The notes beneath the pieces were generated by a model that saw only the letters and a program-made list of their open reading frames with translations, made no database searches and was not told the DNA's origin. From the NCBI GenBank assembly GCA_902761905.1, contig CACWMK010000013.1, positions 16,495 through 80,494 of the forward strand: a stretch of DNA of 64,000 nt, read 5' to 3'. The DNA comes from an uncultured Prevotellaceae bacterium. GTDB taxonomy: Bacteria; Bacteroidota; Bacteroidia; Bacteroidales; Bacteroidaceae. Positions 52,423-61,802 of the stretch are shown one piece after another (the first letter of the stretch is position 1; every line of letters starts with the position of its first letter). The translations under genes and the position numbers were made by a program.

Positions 52423-53114
52423 TGGACTACATAATAATAGTAGCAGGCGGCAAGGGATTGCGCATGGGGAGCGATATTCCCAAGCAGTTTCTGCCGATTG
52501 GCGGTAAGCCCGTACTGATGCGCACGCTTGAGCGATTCCGCGAGTACTCTGACGACATCCAGATTATCCTGGTATTACCCGAGGCACAGCAGGAGTACTG
52601 GCATCAGCTCTGCGATGAGTATCATTTCGACGTGGAATACACACTGGCCAACGGTGGACAGACACGATTCCACTCTGTGCAGAACGGACTGGCCAAGGTG
52701 CCTGATGATGCACAGGGCGTGGTAGGTGTGCACGATGGTGTGCGCCCATTCCCCAGCATCGAGGTTATAAAGAATTGTTACGAGACTGCCCGCACCGCCA
52801 AGGCCGTCATCCCCGTGATTCCTGTCGTCGAAACCGTCAGACAGTTAATTGACAGTGACTCTCAACTCTCAATTCTCAATTCTCAATTATCAAAGACTGT
52901 TCCTCGCGATCAGTACCGACTGGTGCAGACACCACAGACGTTCGACATCCAGTTATTAAAATCAGCCAATCGTCAGCCATACAACGATGGCTTTACTGAT
53001 GATGCCTCGGTAGTCGAAGCATTCGGCCACAAGATCACCCTGGTAGAAGGCAATCGCGAAAACATCAAAATTACCACCCCCTACGATCTCAAAATTGCTG
53101 AAGTTTTAATATAG
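52422..53114 (+). CDS. ispD: 2-C-methyl-D-erythritol 4-phosphate cytidylyltransferase
   Basis: Third step of the MEP isoprenoid pathway. 230 residues: [57 protein letters not shown] and [12 protein letters not shown]. Between residues about 143 and 158 there is an extra stretch [15 protein letters not shown], encoded by heptamer repeats (52861-52888), at a loop where most homologues are shorter. Starts on the DJ-1 stop. Confidence 0.93.
   Translation: MDYIIIVAGGKGLRMGSDIPKQFLPIGGKPVLMRTLERFREYSDDIQIILVLPEAQQEYWHQLCDEYHFDVEYTLANGGQTRFHSVQNGLAKVPDDAQGVVGVHDGVRPFPSIEVIKNCYETARTAKAVIPVIPVVETVRQLIDSDSQLSILNSQLSKTVPRDQYRLVQTPQTFDIQLLKSANRQPYNDGFTDDASVVEAFGHKITLVEGNRENIKITTPYDLKIAEVLI
52861..52888. 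repeat. Heptamer tandem repeat CTCAAYT inside ispD
   Basis: CTCAACT followed by three CTCAATT. Each unit is 7 bases, so a gain or loss of one unit would shift the ispD frame. Confidence 0.9.
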
Positions 53115-53122
53115 CAGAATAA

Positions 53123-55216
53123 TTGGATATACTCGATCAAGACATAAAGTACCTGCCTGGCGTAGGCCCTAACCGTAAAAAGATGCTGAGCAATGAGCTT
53201 GGCATCGAATGCTATGGCGACCTGCTTGAGTATTATCCATACAAATACGTCGACCGTTCCAAGGTCTACACTATCCACGAACTCACCGGCGACATGCCGT
53301 TTGTTCAGGTTGTCGGACATATCCTTAGTTTCGAGACTTTCGCAATGGGCCCGCGCAAGGAGCGTGTGGTAGCCCACTTCACCGATGGCACAGGCATCTG
53401 CGACCTCACATGGTTTAATGGCGGCAAATACGCCAAACAGAATTATAAAATAGGTGTGCAGTACCTGGTGTTCGGCAAACCCACGGTGTTCAACAACCGC
53501 ATCAACTTCACCCACCCCGACCTTGACGATGCTTCTAAGGTCGACCTCTCGGCTATGGGACTCCAGCCGTATTACAACACGACTGAGAAGATGAAGAAGA
53601 GCGGACTCAACTCGCGTGCCATCGAGCGACTCACCAAGACGCTGATAGAAAAACTCCCACCCCAACCCGAGACCATCCCCGACTTTATCTACCAACCGCT
53701 TCATCTGGTAGAGCGCGACTTTGCCCTGCGCACGGTGCACTACCCGCAAAATGCCAAGGATCTGGAGCGAGCCCGTCTGCGACTTAAGTTCGAAGAGCTG
53801 TTCTTTATCCAGCTTAATATATTAAGGTACGCGAGCGACCAGCGCCGCAAATATCGTGGCTACGTATTCTCGAAAATCGGCGATGTGTTCAACACATTCT
53901 ACAATCAGTACCTGCCGTTCCCGCTCACAGGAGCACAGAAGCGCGTGATACGCGAGATACGTCAGGACATGGGTTCCGGCCGACAGATGAACCGTTTGCT
54001 GCAGGGCGATGTGGGTAGCGGCAAGACGCTTGTGGCACTTATGTCGATGCTCATTGCCATCGACAACGGCTATCAGGCCTGCATCATGGCGCCAACCGAG
54101 ATACTTGCCGAGCAACACCTGCAGACCATCATGGGATTCCTTAAGGATATGAACCTTCGCGTGGCCCTGCTCACAGGTATTGTAAAAGGCAAGCGCCGAC
54201 AGGAAGTGCTCGACGGACTGATGGACGGCACCATTAATATCCTTGTTGGCACCCACGCTGTCATCGAGGACACTGTGCAGTTTGCCCGTCTGGGCTTTGT
54301 GGTTGTCGACGAGCAGCACCGTTTCGGTGTGGCTCAGCGCGCCAAACTCTGGAACAAGAGCGCCAACCCGCCCCACGTACTCGTGATGACAGCCACCCCT
54401 ATCCCCCGAACACTCGCAATGACACTATATGGCGACCTCGACGTGAGCGTCATCGACGAACTGCCCCCTGGTCGCAAACCCGTCCGCACCACTCACGTGT
54501 TCGATTCACGCATGACGTTGCTCTACGACGGCATACGCAATCAGATACGCGAAGGCCGACAGGTCTACATCGTCTTCCCACTCATCGAAGAGAGTGCCAA
54601 GAGCGACCTTAAAAACCTGGAGGACGGCTTCGAAGTTCTGCGCGAGGCATTCCCCGAATTCCGGTTGAGTAAAGTCCACGGCCGCATGAAACCCAAGGAC
54701 AAAGAGGAGGAGATGCAGAAGTTCGTACGTGGTGAAACTCAGATACTTGTGGCCACCACGGTCATCGAGGTGGGCGTGAATGTTCCTAACGCATCGGTGA
54801 TGGTCATCCTCGAGGCCCAGCGCTTCGGTCTGGCCCAGTTACACCAGCTCCGCGGTCGCGTGGGTCGTGGTGCCGACCAGTCGTTCTGCATCCTCGTCAC
54901 CCCGTTCAAGCTTAGCGAAGACACCCGCAAGCGTATCGACATCATGTGCGACACCAACGATGGTTTCCGTATAGCCGAGGCCGACCTTAAGTTGCGTGGT
55001 CCTGGCGACCTCGAAGGCACCCAACAGAGCGGTATGGCCTTCGACCTGAAGATAGCCGATATAGCCCGCGACGGACAGATTGTGCAGATGGCACGCGACG
55101 AAGCTCAAAAGGTCATCGACGAGGACCCAGAGTGTAACTCCGCTAAATTCAGCATGTTATGGAACCGATTGCGCCAACTTCGTAAAACAAATATTAATTG
55201 GGCGGCTATTTCCTAA
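53123..55216 (+). CDS. recG: ATP-dependent DNA helicase RecG
   Basis: 697 residues; branch-migrating helicase at stalled forks. TTG start at 53123, 8 bases after ispD; the first residues LDQDIKYLPGVGPNRKKM match RecG N-termini. Wedge domain, Walker A GDVGSGKT, DEQH box in FVVVDEQHRFG, MTATPIPRTLAMT, and motif VI QLHQLRGRVGRG followed by the TRG region (LKLRGPGDLEGTQQSG). Full length. Confidence 0.95.
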   Translation: MDILDQDIKYLPGVGPNRKKMLSNELGIECYGDLLEYYPYKYVDRSKVYTIHELTGDMPFVQVVGHILSFETFAMGPRKERVVAHFTDGTGICDLTWFNGGKYAKQNYKIGVQYLVFGKPTVFNNRINFTHPDLDDASKVDLSAMGLQPYYNTTEKMKKSGLNSRAIERLTKTLIEKLPPQPETIPDFIYQPLHLVERDFALRTVHYPQNAKDLERARLRLKFEELFFIQLNILRYASDQRRKYRGYVFSKIGDVFNTFYNQYLPFPLTGAQKRVIREIRQDMGSGRQMNRLLQGDVGSGKTLVALMSMLIAIDNGYQACIMAPTEILAEQHLQTIMGFLKDMNLRVALLTGIVKGKRRQEVLDGLMDGTINILVGTHAVIEDTVQFARLGFVVVDEQHRFGVAQRAKLWNKSANPPHVLVMTATPIPRTLAMTLYGDLDVSVIDELPPGRKPVRTTHVFDSRMTLLYDGIRNQIREGRQVYIVFPLIEESAKSDLKNLEDGFEVLREAFPEFRLSKVHGRMKPKDKEEEMQKFVRGETQILVATTVIEVGVNVPNASVMVILEAQRFGLAQLHQLRGRVGRGADQSFCILVTPFKLSEDTRKRIDIMCDTNDGFRIAEADLKLRGPGDLEGTQQSGMAFDLKIADIARDGQIVQMARDEAQKVIDEDPECNSAKFSMLWNRLRQLRKTNINWAAIS

Positions 55217-55266
55217 AACTATGTTAAGATACTGTGTTATCGTGCACATTATTTATAAATATGTTG

Positions 55267-55274
55267 TATCTTTG
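55267..55274 (+). promoter_or_regulatory. -7 box TATCTTTG of the NlpC/P60 gene
   Basis: TAnnTTTG 33 bases before ATG 55308. Confidence 0.65.
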
Positions 55275-55307
55275 CAATCAGAAATCTTTTTCTAACGTAA
55301 AACTCAA

Positions 55308-55868
55308 ATGAAGAAATTGTTTATCTTTGCACTGATGATTATGCTTTCTATGAGCAACAATGCTCTTGGAAGGATTAATCCTGATGAGAAGTCAGATGAT
55401 GACAAAGAAGAGGCAGAGATTGGCAATTTCGATTTCATTTACGGTACTCAGGACGATCTCAACGAGGAGTTTGAGCGCACAGAGATGGTGATGAGCGAGG
55501 CATTCTCGCATATCGGTACCCGCTACCGTTCAGGCGCCAAGGGTCCTAATGCATTCGATTGTTCCGGTTTCACCAGCTACGTTTTCAAGCAGCAGACTAA
55601 TGTATTTATCGGGGCCTCTTCCAGAGACCAGTATGCTCGCAATATCCCCATCACCCGCGATGAACTGCAGAGTGGCGACCTGGTATTCTTCACCAGTCCC
55701 CGTTCTGGCCGTGGCGTAGGCCATGTAGGTATCGTGGTCGATGTTGATCCTGTTACGCAGACCTTCACCTTTATCCACGCTAGTACCAGCAGTGGCGTGA
55801 AGATCAGCAACTCAACAGATTCAGGCTATGCCAACCGCTACGTAGGAGCACGCAGACCTCTACTATAA
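55308..55868 (+). CDS. Secreted NlpC/P60 cell-wall peptidase
   Basis: 186 residues. Signal peptide (MKKLFIFALMIMLSMSNNALG), acidic linker, then the NlpC/P60 domain: catalytic cysteine in NAFDCSGFTSYVF, histidine in VGHVGIVVDVD and a polar third residue in FIHASTSSG. It should cut peptide stems of peptidoglycan. It is followed 9 bases on by the CapA-like gene. Confidence 0.92.
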   Translation: MKKLFIFALMIMLSMSNNALGRINPDEKSDDDKEEAEIGNFDFIYGTQDDLNEEFERTEMVMSEAFSHIGTRYRSGAKGPNAFDCSGFTSYVFKQQTNVFIGASSRDQYARNIPITRDELQSGDLVFFTSPRSGRGVGHVGIVVDVDPVTQTFTFIHASTSSGVKISNSTDSGYANRYVGARRPLL

Positions 55869-55877
55869 ACCCTATCT

Positions 55878-56903
55878 ATGATAAGAAAACTATTCATGAT
55901 TACGTTCATGACATGCTCGATGGCAGGTCATGCGCAAGATCTGTCTATCGCCATGACCGGCGATGTGATGATGGGAACCACATTCCCAAGCATCATGCTA
56001 CCAGCTCACGAGGGGCGCGACCTTTTTAAGGATGCCAAGGACATTCTGTCGGCCGCCGACCTTACAGTAGGAAATCTCGAAGGTGCTATCTGCGATGGAG
56101 GAACCTGCACCAAGGGCACAGGCCCTAATTCATACGCATTCCGCACACCCACCAGCTATGGTCATCTGCTCAGCGAGGCTGGTTTCGACTTCATGAGCAT
56201 GGCCAACAACCACGCCAACGACTTTGGTCTGGAGGGTATCGAGTCGACCGAGGAGGTACTAAAGTCGCAGGGCATCCTGTTTTCCGGCATCGACGGACGC
56301 ATAGAGAGCGCCGTCATCGAGCGCAACGGACTCACCATCGGGCTCTGTGCTTTCGGCCATAACAGCTACACCATCAAGCATCTCGACCTTACCACCGTTG
56401 GTCGCATAGTCGACGACTTGGTGCGCCGTTGCGACCTGGTCATAGTGTCGTTCCATGGTGGCGCCGAGGGCAAAAGCAGGAGGCGACTGCCCTTCGGTCC
56501 CGAGACATTCCTGGGCGAGAATCGCGGTTCGCTCCGCCAGCTGGCCCACTTCTGTATCGACCATGGTGCCGATGTAGTCTACGGCCATGGTCCCCACGTG
56601 GTTCGTGGAGTCGAGGTCTACAAGGATCGCTTCATCGCCTATAGCCTTGGCAACTTCTGCACCCCCTACAATGTCAACCTGACCGGCATCTCCGGCTATG
56701 CTCCCATAGTAGAAATCACCATCGACAAGGATGGCGCATTCAAGCATGGCAAGATACATTCTTTCATCCAGACCAGGGGTATAGGACCTCGTACCGACAA
56801 GACTAAAAGCGTGGCTCACGAGATGAAAAATCTCAGCGAAATCGACCTTCCGCAGAGTCAGGCAGTAATCGACCTAAACGGCAATATTGAACTCAAAAAA
56901 TAA
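55878..56903 (+). CDS. CapA-like metallophosphatase-fold protein
   Basis: 341 residues with signal peptide. Reads MTGDVMMGTTFP, VGNLEGAICDGG, MANNHANDFGLEG, VSFHGGAEG and VYGHGPHVVRGVEVY, the pattern of the CapA/PgsA family (calcineurin-like fold) named for poly-gamma-glutamate capsule synthesis. No other capsule genes are near, and paired with an NlpC/P60 enzyme it may act on the cell envelope (inference). Confidence 0.87.
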   Translation: MIRKLFMITFMTCSMAGHAQDLSIAMTGDVMMGTTFPSIMLPAHEGRDLFKDAKDILSAADLTVGNLEGAICDGGTCTKGTGPNSYAFRTPTSYGHLLSEAGFDFMSMANNHANDFGLEGIESTEEVLKSQGILFSGIDGRIESAVIERNGLTIGLCAFGHNSYTIKHLDLTTVGRIVDDLVRRCDLVIVSFHGGAEGKSRRRLPFGPETFLGENRGSLRQLAHFCIDHGADVVYGHGPHVVRGVEVYKDRFIAYSLGNFCTPYNVNLTGISGYAPIVEITIDKDGAFKHGKIHSFIQTRGIGPRTDKTKSVAHEMKNLSEIDLPQSQAVIDLNGNIELKK

Positions 56904-56975
56904 AAAAATAAGGGTGTAAAGTGTTAAAAGTGAAGAAAAAACACTGATATATTGTGGATTTTAATTCATTATTAG

Positions 56976-56983
56976 TACCTTTG
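56976..56983 (+). promoter_or_regulatory. -7 box TACCTTTG of the M23 peptidase gene
   Basis: TAnnTTTG 48 bases before ATG 57032. Confidence 0.65.
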
Positions 56984-57031
56984 CACCGGATTTTTGAAAT
57001 TAACTCGACTAAATAAGGATATAAATTGATT

Positions 57032-57967
57032 ATGAATATTACAAATATAAAGAAATTGGCCGTATTGGCATTTGCAGCTTTTGTAGCGACTCCAGTAGCC
57101 GCTCAGGACCTGTTGGCCAAGCAGGCACCAGTTGACCGTAAGATGAAGGCAGTAGACTCAATGGTTCTTAAGCGAATCATCGAGCAGGAGGAGAGATACA
57201 ATCCATCTGCCGACCTCTATGAGGATTGGAACAACGTTTATGCTCATCGCGAAACTACCCTCCCCGATTCATTCCGTATTGATCTGAGAGGTTTCCATAT
57301 GCCAACTGATAGCCGTGTAGTTACATCTAACTTCGGTTCTCGTTGGGGACGCCAGCACAAGGGTCTTGACATCAAGGTTTACATTGGCGATACCATCCGC
57401 GCTGCATTCAGCGGTAAGATCCGTATCGTTAAGTACGAGCCCAAGGGTTATGGTAAGTATGTAGTTATCCGTCACCACAATGGTCTGGAGACTATCTATG
57501 GTCACATGTCAAAGCACCTGGTTGTTGAGAATCAGGAGGTTAAGGCTGGTGAGCCTATCGGTCTTGGTGGTAACACCGGTCGTAGCACAGGTTCACACCT
57601 GCACTTCGAGACACGTCTCTGCGGTGTAGCCCTCAACCCAGCTCTGATGTTCGACTTCCGCAATCAGGATGTTGTAGGCGACTTCTACAACTTCAATCGC
57701 AAGCACTATGCTGCCGAGTCAGCTCAGGCCACACGTCTGCGCGGTGCAGGTGGTAGTGTAACCACTAGCGACGACGATCTCGACCTGGCAGTTTCTACGC
57801 CCGCACGTACCGTTACTCCTACCGTACACTTCCACAAGGTAAAGAAGGGTGACACCCTGCAGGCCATCGCTCGTAAGTGCCACACCACAGTCGACAAGCT
57901 CTGCAAGCTGAACCACATCGGAAAGAACATTCGCTTGCGTCCAGGACAAATTTTGAAATACAATTAA
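57032..57967 (+). CDS. Secreted M23 peptidase with C-terminal LysM
   Basis: 311 residues from MNITNIKKLAVLAF. Signal peptide, then a LytM/M23 domain: SNFGSRWGRQHKGLDIKV (zinc His and Asp), VIRHHNGLETIYGHMS and STGSHLHFETR. A LysM domain at the end (FHKVKKGDTLQAIARKCHTT, VDKLCKLNHIGKNIRLRPGQ). All metal residues are present, so an active endopeptidase is expected, unlike NlpD-type activators. Confidence 0.93.
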   Translation: MNITNIKKLAVLAFAAFVATPVAAQDLLAKQAPVDRKMKAVDSMVLKRIIEQEERYNPSADLYEDWNNVYAHRETTLPDSFRIDLRGFHMPTDSRVVTSNFGSRWGRQHKGLDIKVYIGDTIRAAFSGKIRIVKYEPKGYGKYVVIRHHNGLETIYGHMSKHLVVENQEVKAGEPIGLGGNTGRSTGSHLHFETRLCGVALNPALMFDFRNQDVVGDFYNFNRKHYAAESAQATRLRGAGGSVTTSDDDLDLAVSTPARTVTPTVHFHKVKKGDTLQAIARKCHTTVDKLCKLNHIGKNIRLRPGQILKYN

Positions 57968-57979
57968 AAAAATATAAAG

Positions 57980-58007
57980 AATCCCGTCAAGTTGACGGGA
58001 TTTTTTG
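57980..58007 (+). terminator. Terminator of the M23 peptidase gene
   Basis: AATCCCGTCA pairs with TGACGGGATT around AGT, then TTTTTT. It ends directly on the next promoter box. Confidence 0.9.
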
Positions 58008-58015
58008 TATCTTTG
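58008..58015 (+). promoter_or_regulatory. -7 box TATCTTTG of the HerA-like gene
   Basis: TAnnTTTG 35 bases before ATG 58051; its first bases follow the terminator T-run. Confidence 0.6.
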
Positions 58016-58050
58016 TCGCAGCAAATAGAAAAACCTAAAAACGAAAGCGT

Positions 58051-59631
58051 ATGTACGATAAGGAAAGAGGGCTTTACGTAGCCCACTGCTCTAACGGAGC
58101 ACTTAGTATTACAGGTAAGATGGCCAACCGCCACGGTCTGATTGCAGGAGCCACAGGTACAGGTAAGACCGTCACCCTGCAGGTGATGGCCGAGACATTC
58201 TGTCAGGCAGGTGTACCCTGCTTTATGGCCGATATGAAGGGCGACTTGTCTGGTATCTCACAGGTCGGTAAGATGAGCGGCTTCATCGAGAAGCGCTTGC
58301 CCGAATTTCAGATAGAGAATCCTGAGTTCCAGAGTTGTCCTGTACGCTTCTTCGACGTATACGGCGAACAGGGCCACCCCATGCGTGCCACCATCAGTCA
58401 GATGGGGCCACAGCTACTGTCGCGCCTGCTCGAACTCAACGAGACTCAGGACGGTGTGCTCAACATCGTGTTCCGCATAGCCGACGAGCGCGGACTGCTC
58501 ATCCTCGACCTTAAGGACCTGCGCGCCATGCTCGACTATGTATCACAGCATGCCAAGGAGTACACCACCAAATACGGCAACATATCATCAGCATCCGTCG
58601 GTGCCATCCAGCGCGCACTGTTGCAGCTGGAGAATCAGGGAGCCGACAAGTTCTTTGGCGAACCATCGTTCGACATCTACGACCTGATGCAGACCGAGGG
58701 TGGCAAGGGCATCATGAACGTGCTGGCTGCCGACAAGTTGATGATGCAGCCCAAGCTGTATTCCACCTTCCTGTTGTGGTTGCTCTCAGAGCTCTACTCT
58801 ACCCTGCCCGAGGTGGGCGACCTGCCATTACCCAAGCTTGTGTTCTTCTTCGACGAGGCCCACATGCTGTTCGATGGCACATCCAAGGCCCTGCTCGACA
58901 AGATCGAACAGGTAATCCGTCTGATACGTTCCAAGGGCGTGGGCATCTACTTCATCACCCAGAGTCCTACCGATATTCCTGAGAATATCCTTGGTCAGTT
59001 GGGCAACCGTGTGCAGCACGCACTGCGTGCCTACACCCCGAAGGACCAGAAGGCCGTCAAGACCGCAGCCGACACCTTCCGTCCCAACCCCGATTTCAAG
59101 ACCGACGAGGCCATCATGAACCTCGAGACAGGCGAGGCACTGGTTAGCTTCCTCGACGAGAAGGGAGCCCCCAGCATCGTTGAGCGCGCCAAGATACTGT
59201 TCCCACTCTCACAGATCGGTGCCGTCACCGAGGGGCAGCGTCTCGACATCATCAAGCAGAGTCGCATCTATGGCAAATACGACACCCCGATCGACCGCGA
59301 GAGTGCCTTCGAGGTACTGATGGCCGATGCAGAGCGCGCCCTGCAGGAGCAGGAGCAGCAACAGGCCGAGATAGATATCCCGAAGCCAGAGGCCAAGGCC
59401 GAGAAGAAAAAGCCAGGCATCATGTCTAAGGTACTCAAGGCTGTCCTCACCGCCATCACCTCTACCTTCGCCGCCATCCTTGGCACCTACGTCAGCGATA
59501 AGGTGACAGGCAAGAAGACCAAGTCGCGCACCTCCACCACTGGTCGAGTAGCCAAAAACGCCACCAGCGCCGCTACCCGCACCATCACCAAGGAACTCAC
59601 CCGCGACATCCTCGGCAACCTGATAAAGTAG
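58051..59631 (+). CDS. HerA-like ATPase (DUF853)
   Basis: 526 residues. Walker A GATGTGKTVTL, substrate-like loop MADMKGDLSGISQ, Walker B KLVFFFDEAHMLFDG, arginine-finger region LIRSKGVGIYFITQSPTDIP and ALRAYTPKDQKAV. DUF853/HerA-type proteins are FtsK-like DNA translocases of undetermined role. The C-terminal 60 residues are Ala/Lys/Thr-rich with possible membrane-like segment (AVLTAITSTFAAILGTYV). Confidence 0.9.
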   Translation: MYDKERGLYVAHCSNGALSITGKMANRHGLIAGATGTGKTVTLQVMAETFCQAGVPCFMADMKGDLSGISQVGKMSGFIEKRLPEFQIENPEFQSCPVRFFDVYGEQGHPMRATISQMGPQLLSRLLELNETQDGVLNIVFRIADERGLLILDLKDLRAMLDYVSQHAKEYTTKYGNISSASVGAIQRALLQLENQGADKFFGEPSFDIYDLMQTEGGKGIMNVLAADKLMMQPKLYSTFLLWLLSELYSTLPEVGDLPLPKLVFFFDEAHMLFDGTSKALLDKIEQVIRLIRSKGVGIYFITQSPTDIPENILGQLGNRVQHALRAYTPKDQKAVKTAADTFRPNPDFKTDEAIMNLETGEALVSFLDEKGAPSIVERAKILFPLSQIGAVTEGQRLDIIKQSRIYGKYDTPIDRESAFEVLMADAERALQEQEQQQAEIDIPKPEAKAEKKKPGIMSKVLKAVLTAITSTFAAILGTYVSDKVTGKKTKSRTSTTGRVAKNATSAATRTITKELTRDILGNLIK

Positions 59632-59654
59632 TTGACTACTTTCACAAGCCCCGA

Positions 59655-59821
59655 TGCCATCTCGAGCGCTCCACCCTCCCTGTCATCTCGAGCACTCCAC
59701 CCTCCCTGTCATCTCGAGCACTCCACCCTCCCTGTCATCTCGAGCGTAGTCGAGAGATCTCTCCATGCGCTGCGCTTAGTCGAGATGACAGTGTAAGAAG
59801 AGGCGTTTAGTCGAGATGACA
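59655..59821. repeat. Composite dispersed repeat A (26-bp units plus core)
   Basis: Three 26-base units beginning TGTCATCTCGAG (59655-59732), then a core with GTCATCTCGA and TCGAGATGAC as inverted ends around AGAGATCTCT (59734-59789), then one unit with TTAGTCGAGATGAC (59791-59821). An inverted copy is at 63638-63890. Confidence 0.9.
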
Positions 59822-60391
59822 GGTAAGGGAGTCAAGATTTTCGCAGATAGTATAAGTATACCGCTGTCGCTCGACGGTGGTATATTTATATTTTTTAGTA
59901 TCGATAAGTGATTTTACGTCGTGAGTGATGCCGGTGCCGATGAGTTTTGAGGTGGCCTCTTTCATGGTCCATAGTCGGATAAATGCGGCTGCGACATTAT
60001 GGGATTTTCTGATTTCGGCTTTCTCTTCATCATTCAACGTGTAGTTTATCAGACTTTCACTAAACTCACGATGTGATTCCACATCCACGCCTACAGGTTT
60101 GTCGCTGATGGCGCAGACTACGGCCTCCTTGCAGTGGCTCAGGTTGAAGTATATCTCTGGATGGCCCACAATGCTGGGTTTGCCATGCTCGTTGTATTCG
60201 AAGATGGGATTGCCCGTCAATCCATATTCTTTCTGCAGACCTTCCTTCAGCAGTTGATAGGCTAGCACACAGAGTCGCTGTCCCTGTTCGTGCTTAAACT
60301 TCAGGGCCTGCTCGCGTCGTTGCCCCGAAATCTCCCTCAACGCCGCCTCCAAATCAAACTCCCAGATATCCTCGCTAACAAGAGTAATCAT
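59807..60391 (-). CDS. 4'-phosphopantetheinyl transferase, Sfp type
   Basis: Moves phosphopantetheine from CoA to carrier proteins. 194 residues from MITLVSEDIWEF; motifs KPVGVDVESHREF and IRLWTMKEATSKLIGTG hold the magnesium and catalytic acids. The last residues (LTCHLD and the stop codon TAA) come from the composite repeat A, so the repeat has supplied the 3' end of the gene. It lies 37 bases behind rmuC, across heptamer repeats. Confidence 0.88.
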   Translation of the reverse strand: MITLVSEDIWEFDLEAALREISGQRREQALKFKHEQGQRLCVLAYQLLKEGLQKEYGLTGNPIFEYNEHGKPSIVGHPEIYFNLSHCKEAVVCAISDKPVGVDVESHREFSESLINYTLNDEEKAEIRKSHNVAAAFIRLWTMKEATSKLIGTGITHDVKSLIDTKKYKYTTVERQRYTYTICENLDSLTCHLD

Positions 60392-60395
60392 AACT

Positions 60396-60430
60396 ATCAA
60401 CTGTCAACTATCAACTATCAACTATCAACT
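60396..60430. repeat. Heptamer tandem repeat RTCAACT
   Basis: Five units (ATCAACT, GTCAACT, then three ATCAACT) filling the rmuC-to-PPTase gap and touching the rmuC stop codon. Confidence 0.9.
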
Positions 60431-61733
60431 ATTCCAATCCAACTTCTGGGAGGGGAATCTTGCGATTGGGGTTTTCTTTGGCACCTAGGGTGATGAGTTC
60501 CTGGGCCTTCTGGGTTACGCTCTGGCGACCGGTGATAAGTTTGTTGTTGGTGTTGTCGTAGGCCTTCTGCACAGCCTCGATCTTTGCACCCAGGTCGTTG
60601 TATCGCTGAACAAAGTCGCCCAGACGGTCAAGCAACTGCTCGGCCAGACCAAACACCTTCTCCTGATTCTCGGCCTGCTGGTTCTGCACCCAGGCTATGT
60701 GAATCATGTGCAGGATACCGAGCAGATTCTGCTCGCCGGTAACAAACACCTTCTTCTCGAAAGCCTCGCGCCACAGCGTAGGATCGTTGGCCAGTGCCAA
60801 CTGCAGCGACGACTCGAACGGAACAAACATTATCACAAAGTCGATCACGTCGCGACCATTCTTTACGTACTTAGAATAGTCCTTACGAGCCAACTCGTTT
60901 ACATGCTGGCGCACGCTCTTGATGTGATCCTGCAGATAGCGCTCCTTATCCTCAGGTGCCTCGGCATTCACATATTTCTCGTAGGCTACCAGCGACACCT
61001 TCGAGTCGATGATTGCATCCTGTCCCTGTGGGTAGTGAAGTATCACGTCGGGCTGCATCTCGCGACCGGTCTCGTCGTGCTTCATCGGGCGTCCCAATTC
61101 GTCGCGCAGACGGGCCTGCACCTCGTAGTGTATTCCCTCGGTCAGTCCCTGCGATGCCAGCAGGTCGCCCAGTATTATCTCGCCCATGTTCCCGCTCACC
61201 TTGTTGTCACGGCGCAGGACATTTGTCAGGCTCTCAGCCTTCTCGCCTAGCTGCTGTGTCTGCTGCATCATCATCAGCATCTGCTCGCGGAACGAGGCCG
61301 AATGAGCGGCCGACTCTTTCTGGTTGTCGTTGATGGCCTTCTGCATATTGGCTATTGCATCCTTCAGCGGTTGGGTGATGCCCGACATGGTCTCGGTGTT
61401 CGACTCCTTGAGCTTTGATGCACTCTGCTCCAGCAGTTGCTGTGCCATATTCTTAAATCGAGCCTCGTTGCGCTGCAGTTCCTCGGTCATCTGCTGATGC
61501 AGCAACTGCAACTCGCGGCCCTGCGATTCGGCTTTGGCGTGCAGGTCTCTGTTCTCAACCTCAAGATGCTGTACACGACTGGTCTTCTCAGCCAGTTGCT
61601 CGGTCTTCATCTTCAGTTCGATATCAGCCTTGCCACCCGCAATGCGCAGTGCGTCCATACGGCGATCCATCAGCAGATAGAGCACCACGGCTCCCATCGC
61701 TATACCTATTACAATATATAATACAACCATCAT
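60429..61733 (-). CDS. rmuC: DNA recombination protein RmuC
   Basis: 434 residues: N-terminal membrane helix (VVLYIVIGIAMGAVVLYLLM), a long coiled coil (about 25-150), then the RmuC domain with GNMGEIILGDLL, GIHYEVQARL, MQPDVILHYPQGQDAIIDSK and VIMFVPFESSLQLALAND. The DUF-named RmuC domain resembles a PD-(D/E)xK nuclease; the cellular role is suppressing inversions and rearrangement. Confidence 0.92.
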   Translation of the reverse strand: MMVVLYIVIGIAMGAVVLYLLMDRRMDALRIAGGKADIELKMKTEQLAEKTSRVQHLEVENRDLHAKAESQGRELQLLHQQMTEELQRNEARFKNMAQQLLEQSASKLKESNTETMSGITQPLKDAIANMQKAINDNQKESAAHSASFREQMLMMMQQTQQLGEKAESLTNVLRRDNKVSGNMGEIILGDLLASQGLTEGIHYEVQARLRDELGRPMKHDETGREMQPDVILHYPQGQDAIIDSKVSLVAYEKYVNAEAPEDKERYLQDHIKSVRQHVNELARKDYSKYVKNGRDVIDFVIMFVPFESSLQLALANDPTLWREAFEKKVFVTGEQNLLGILHMIHIAWVQNQQAENQEKVFGLAEQLLDRLGDFVQRYNDLGAKIEAVQKAYDNTNNKLITGRQSVTQKAQELITLGAKENPNRKIPLPEVGLE

Positions 61734-61751
61734 CTTTTGTTAATTTTGCTG

Positions 61752-61759
61752 CAAAGTTA
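61752..61759 (-). promoter_or_regulatory. -7 box TAACTTTG of rmuC
   Basis: Minus-strand TAnnTTTG, 18 bases before the rmuC start. Confidence 0.6.
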
Positions 61760-61802
61760 ATAAAAATCTGTATAATCCGTTGCAACCATAGGAAAAAATA
61801 AC

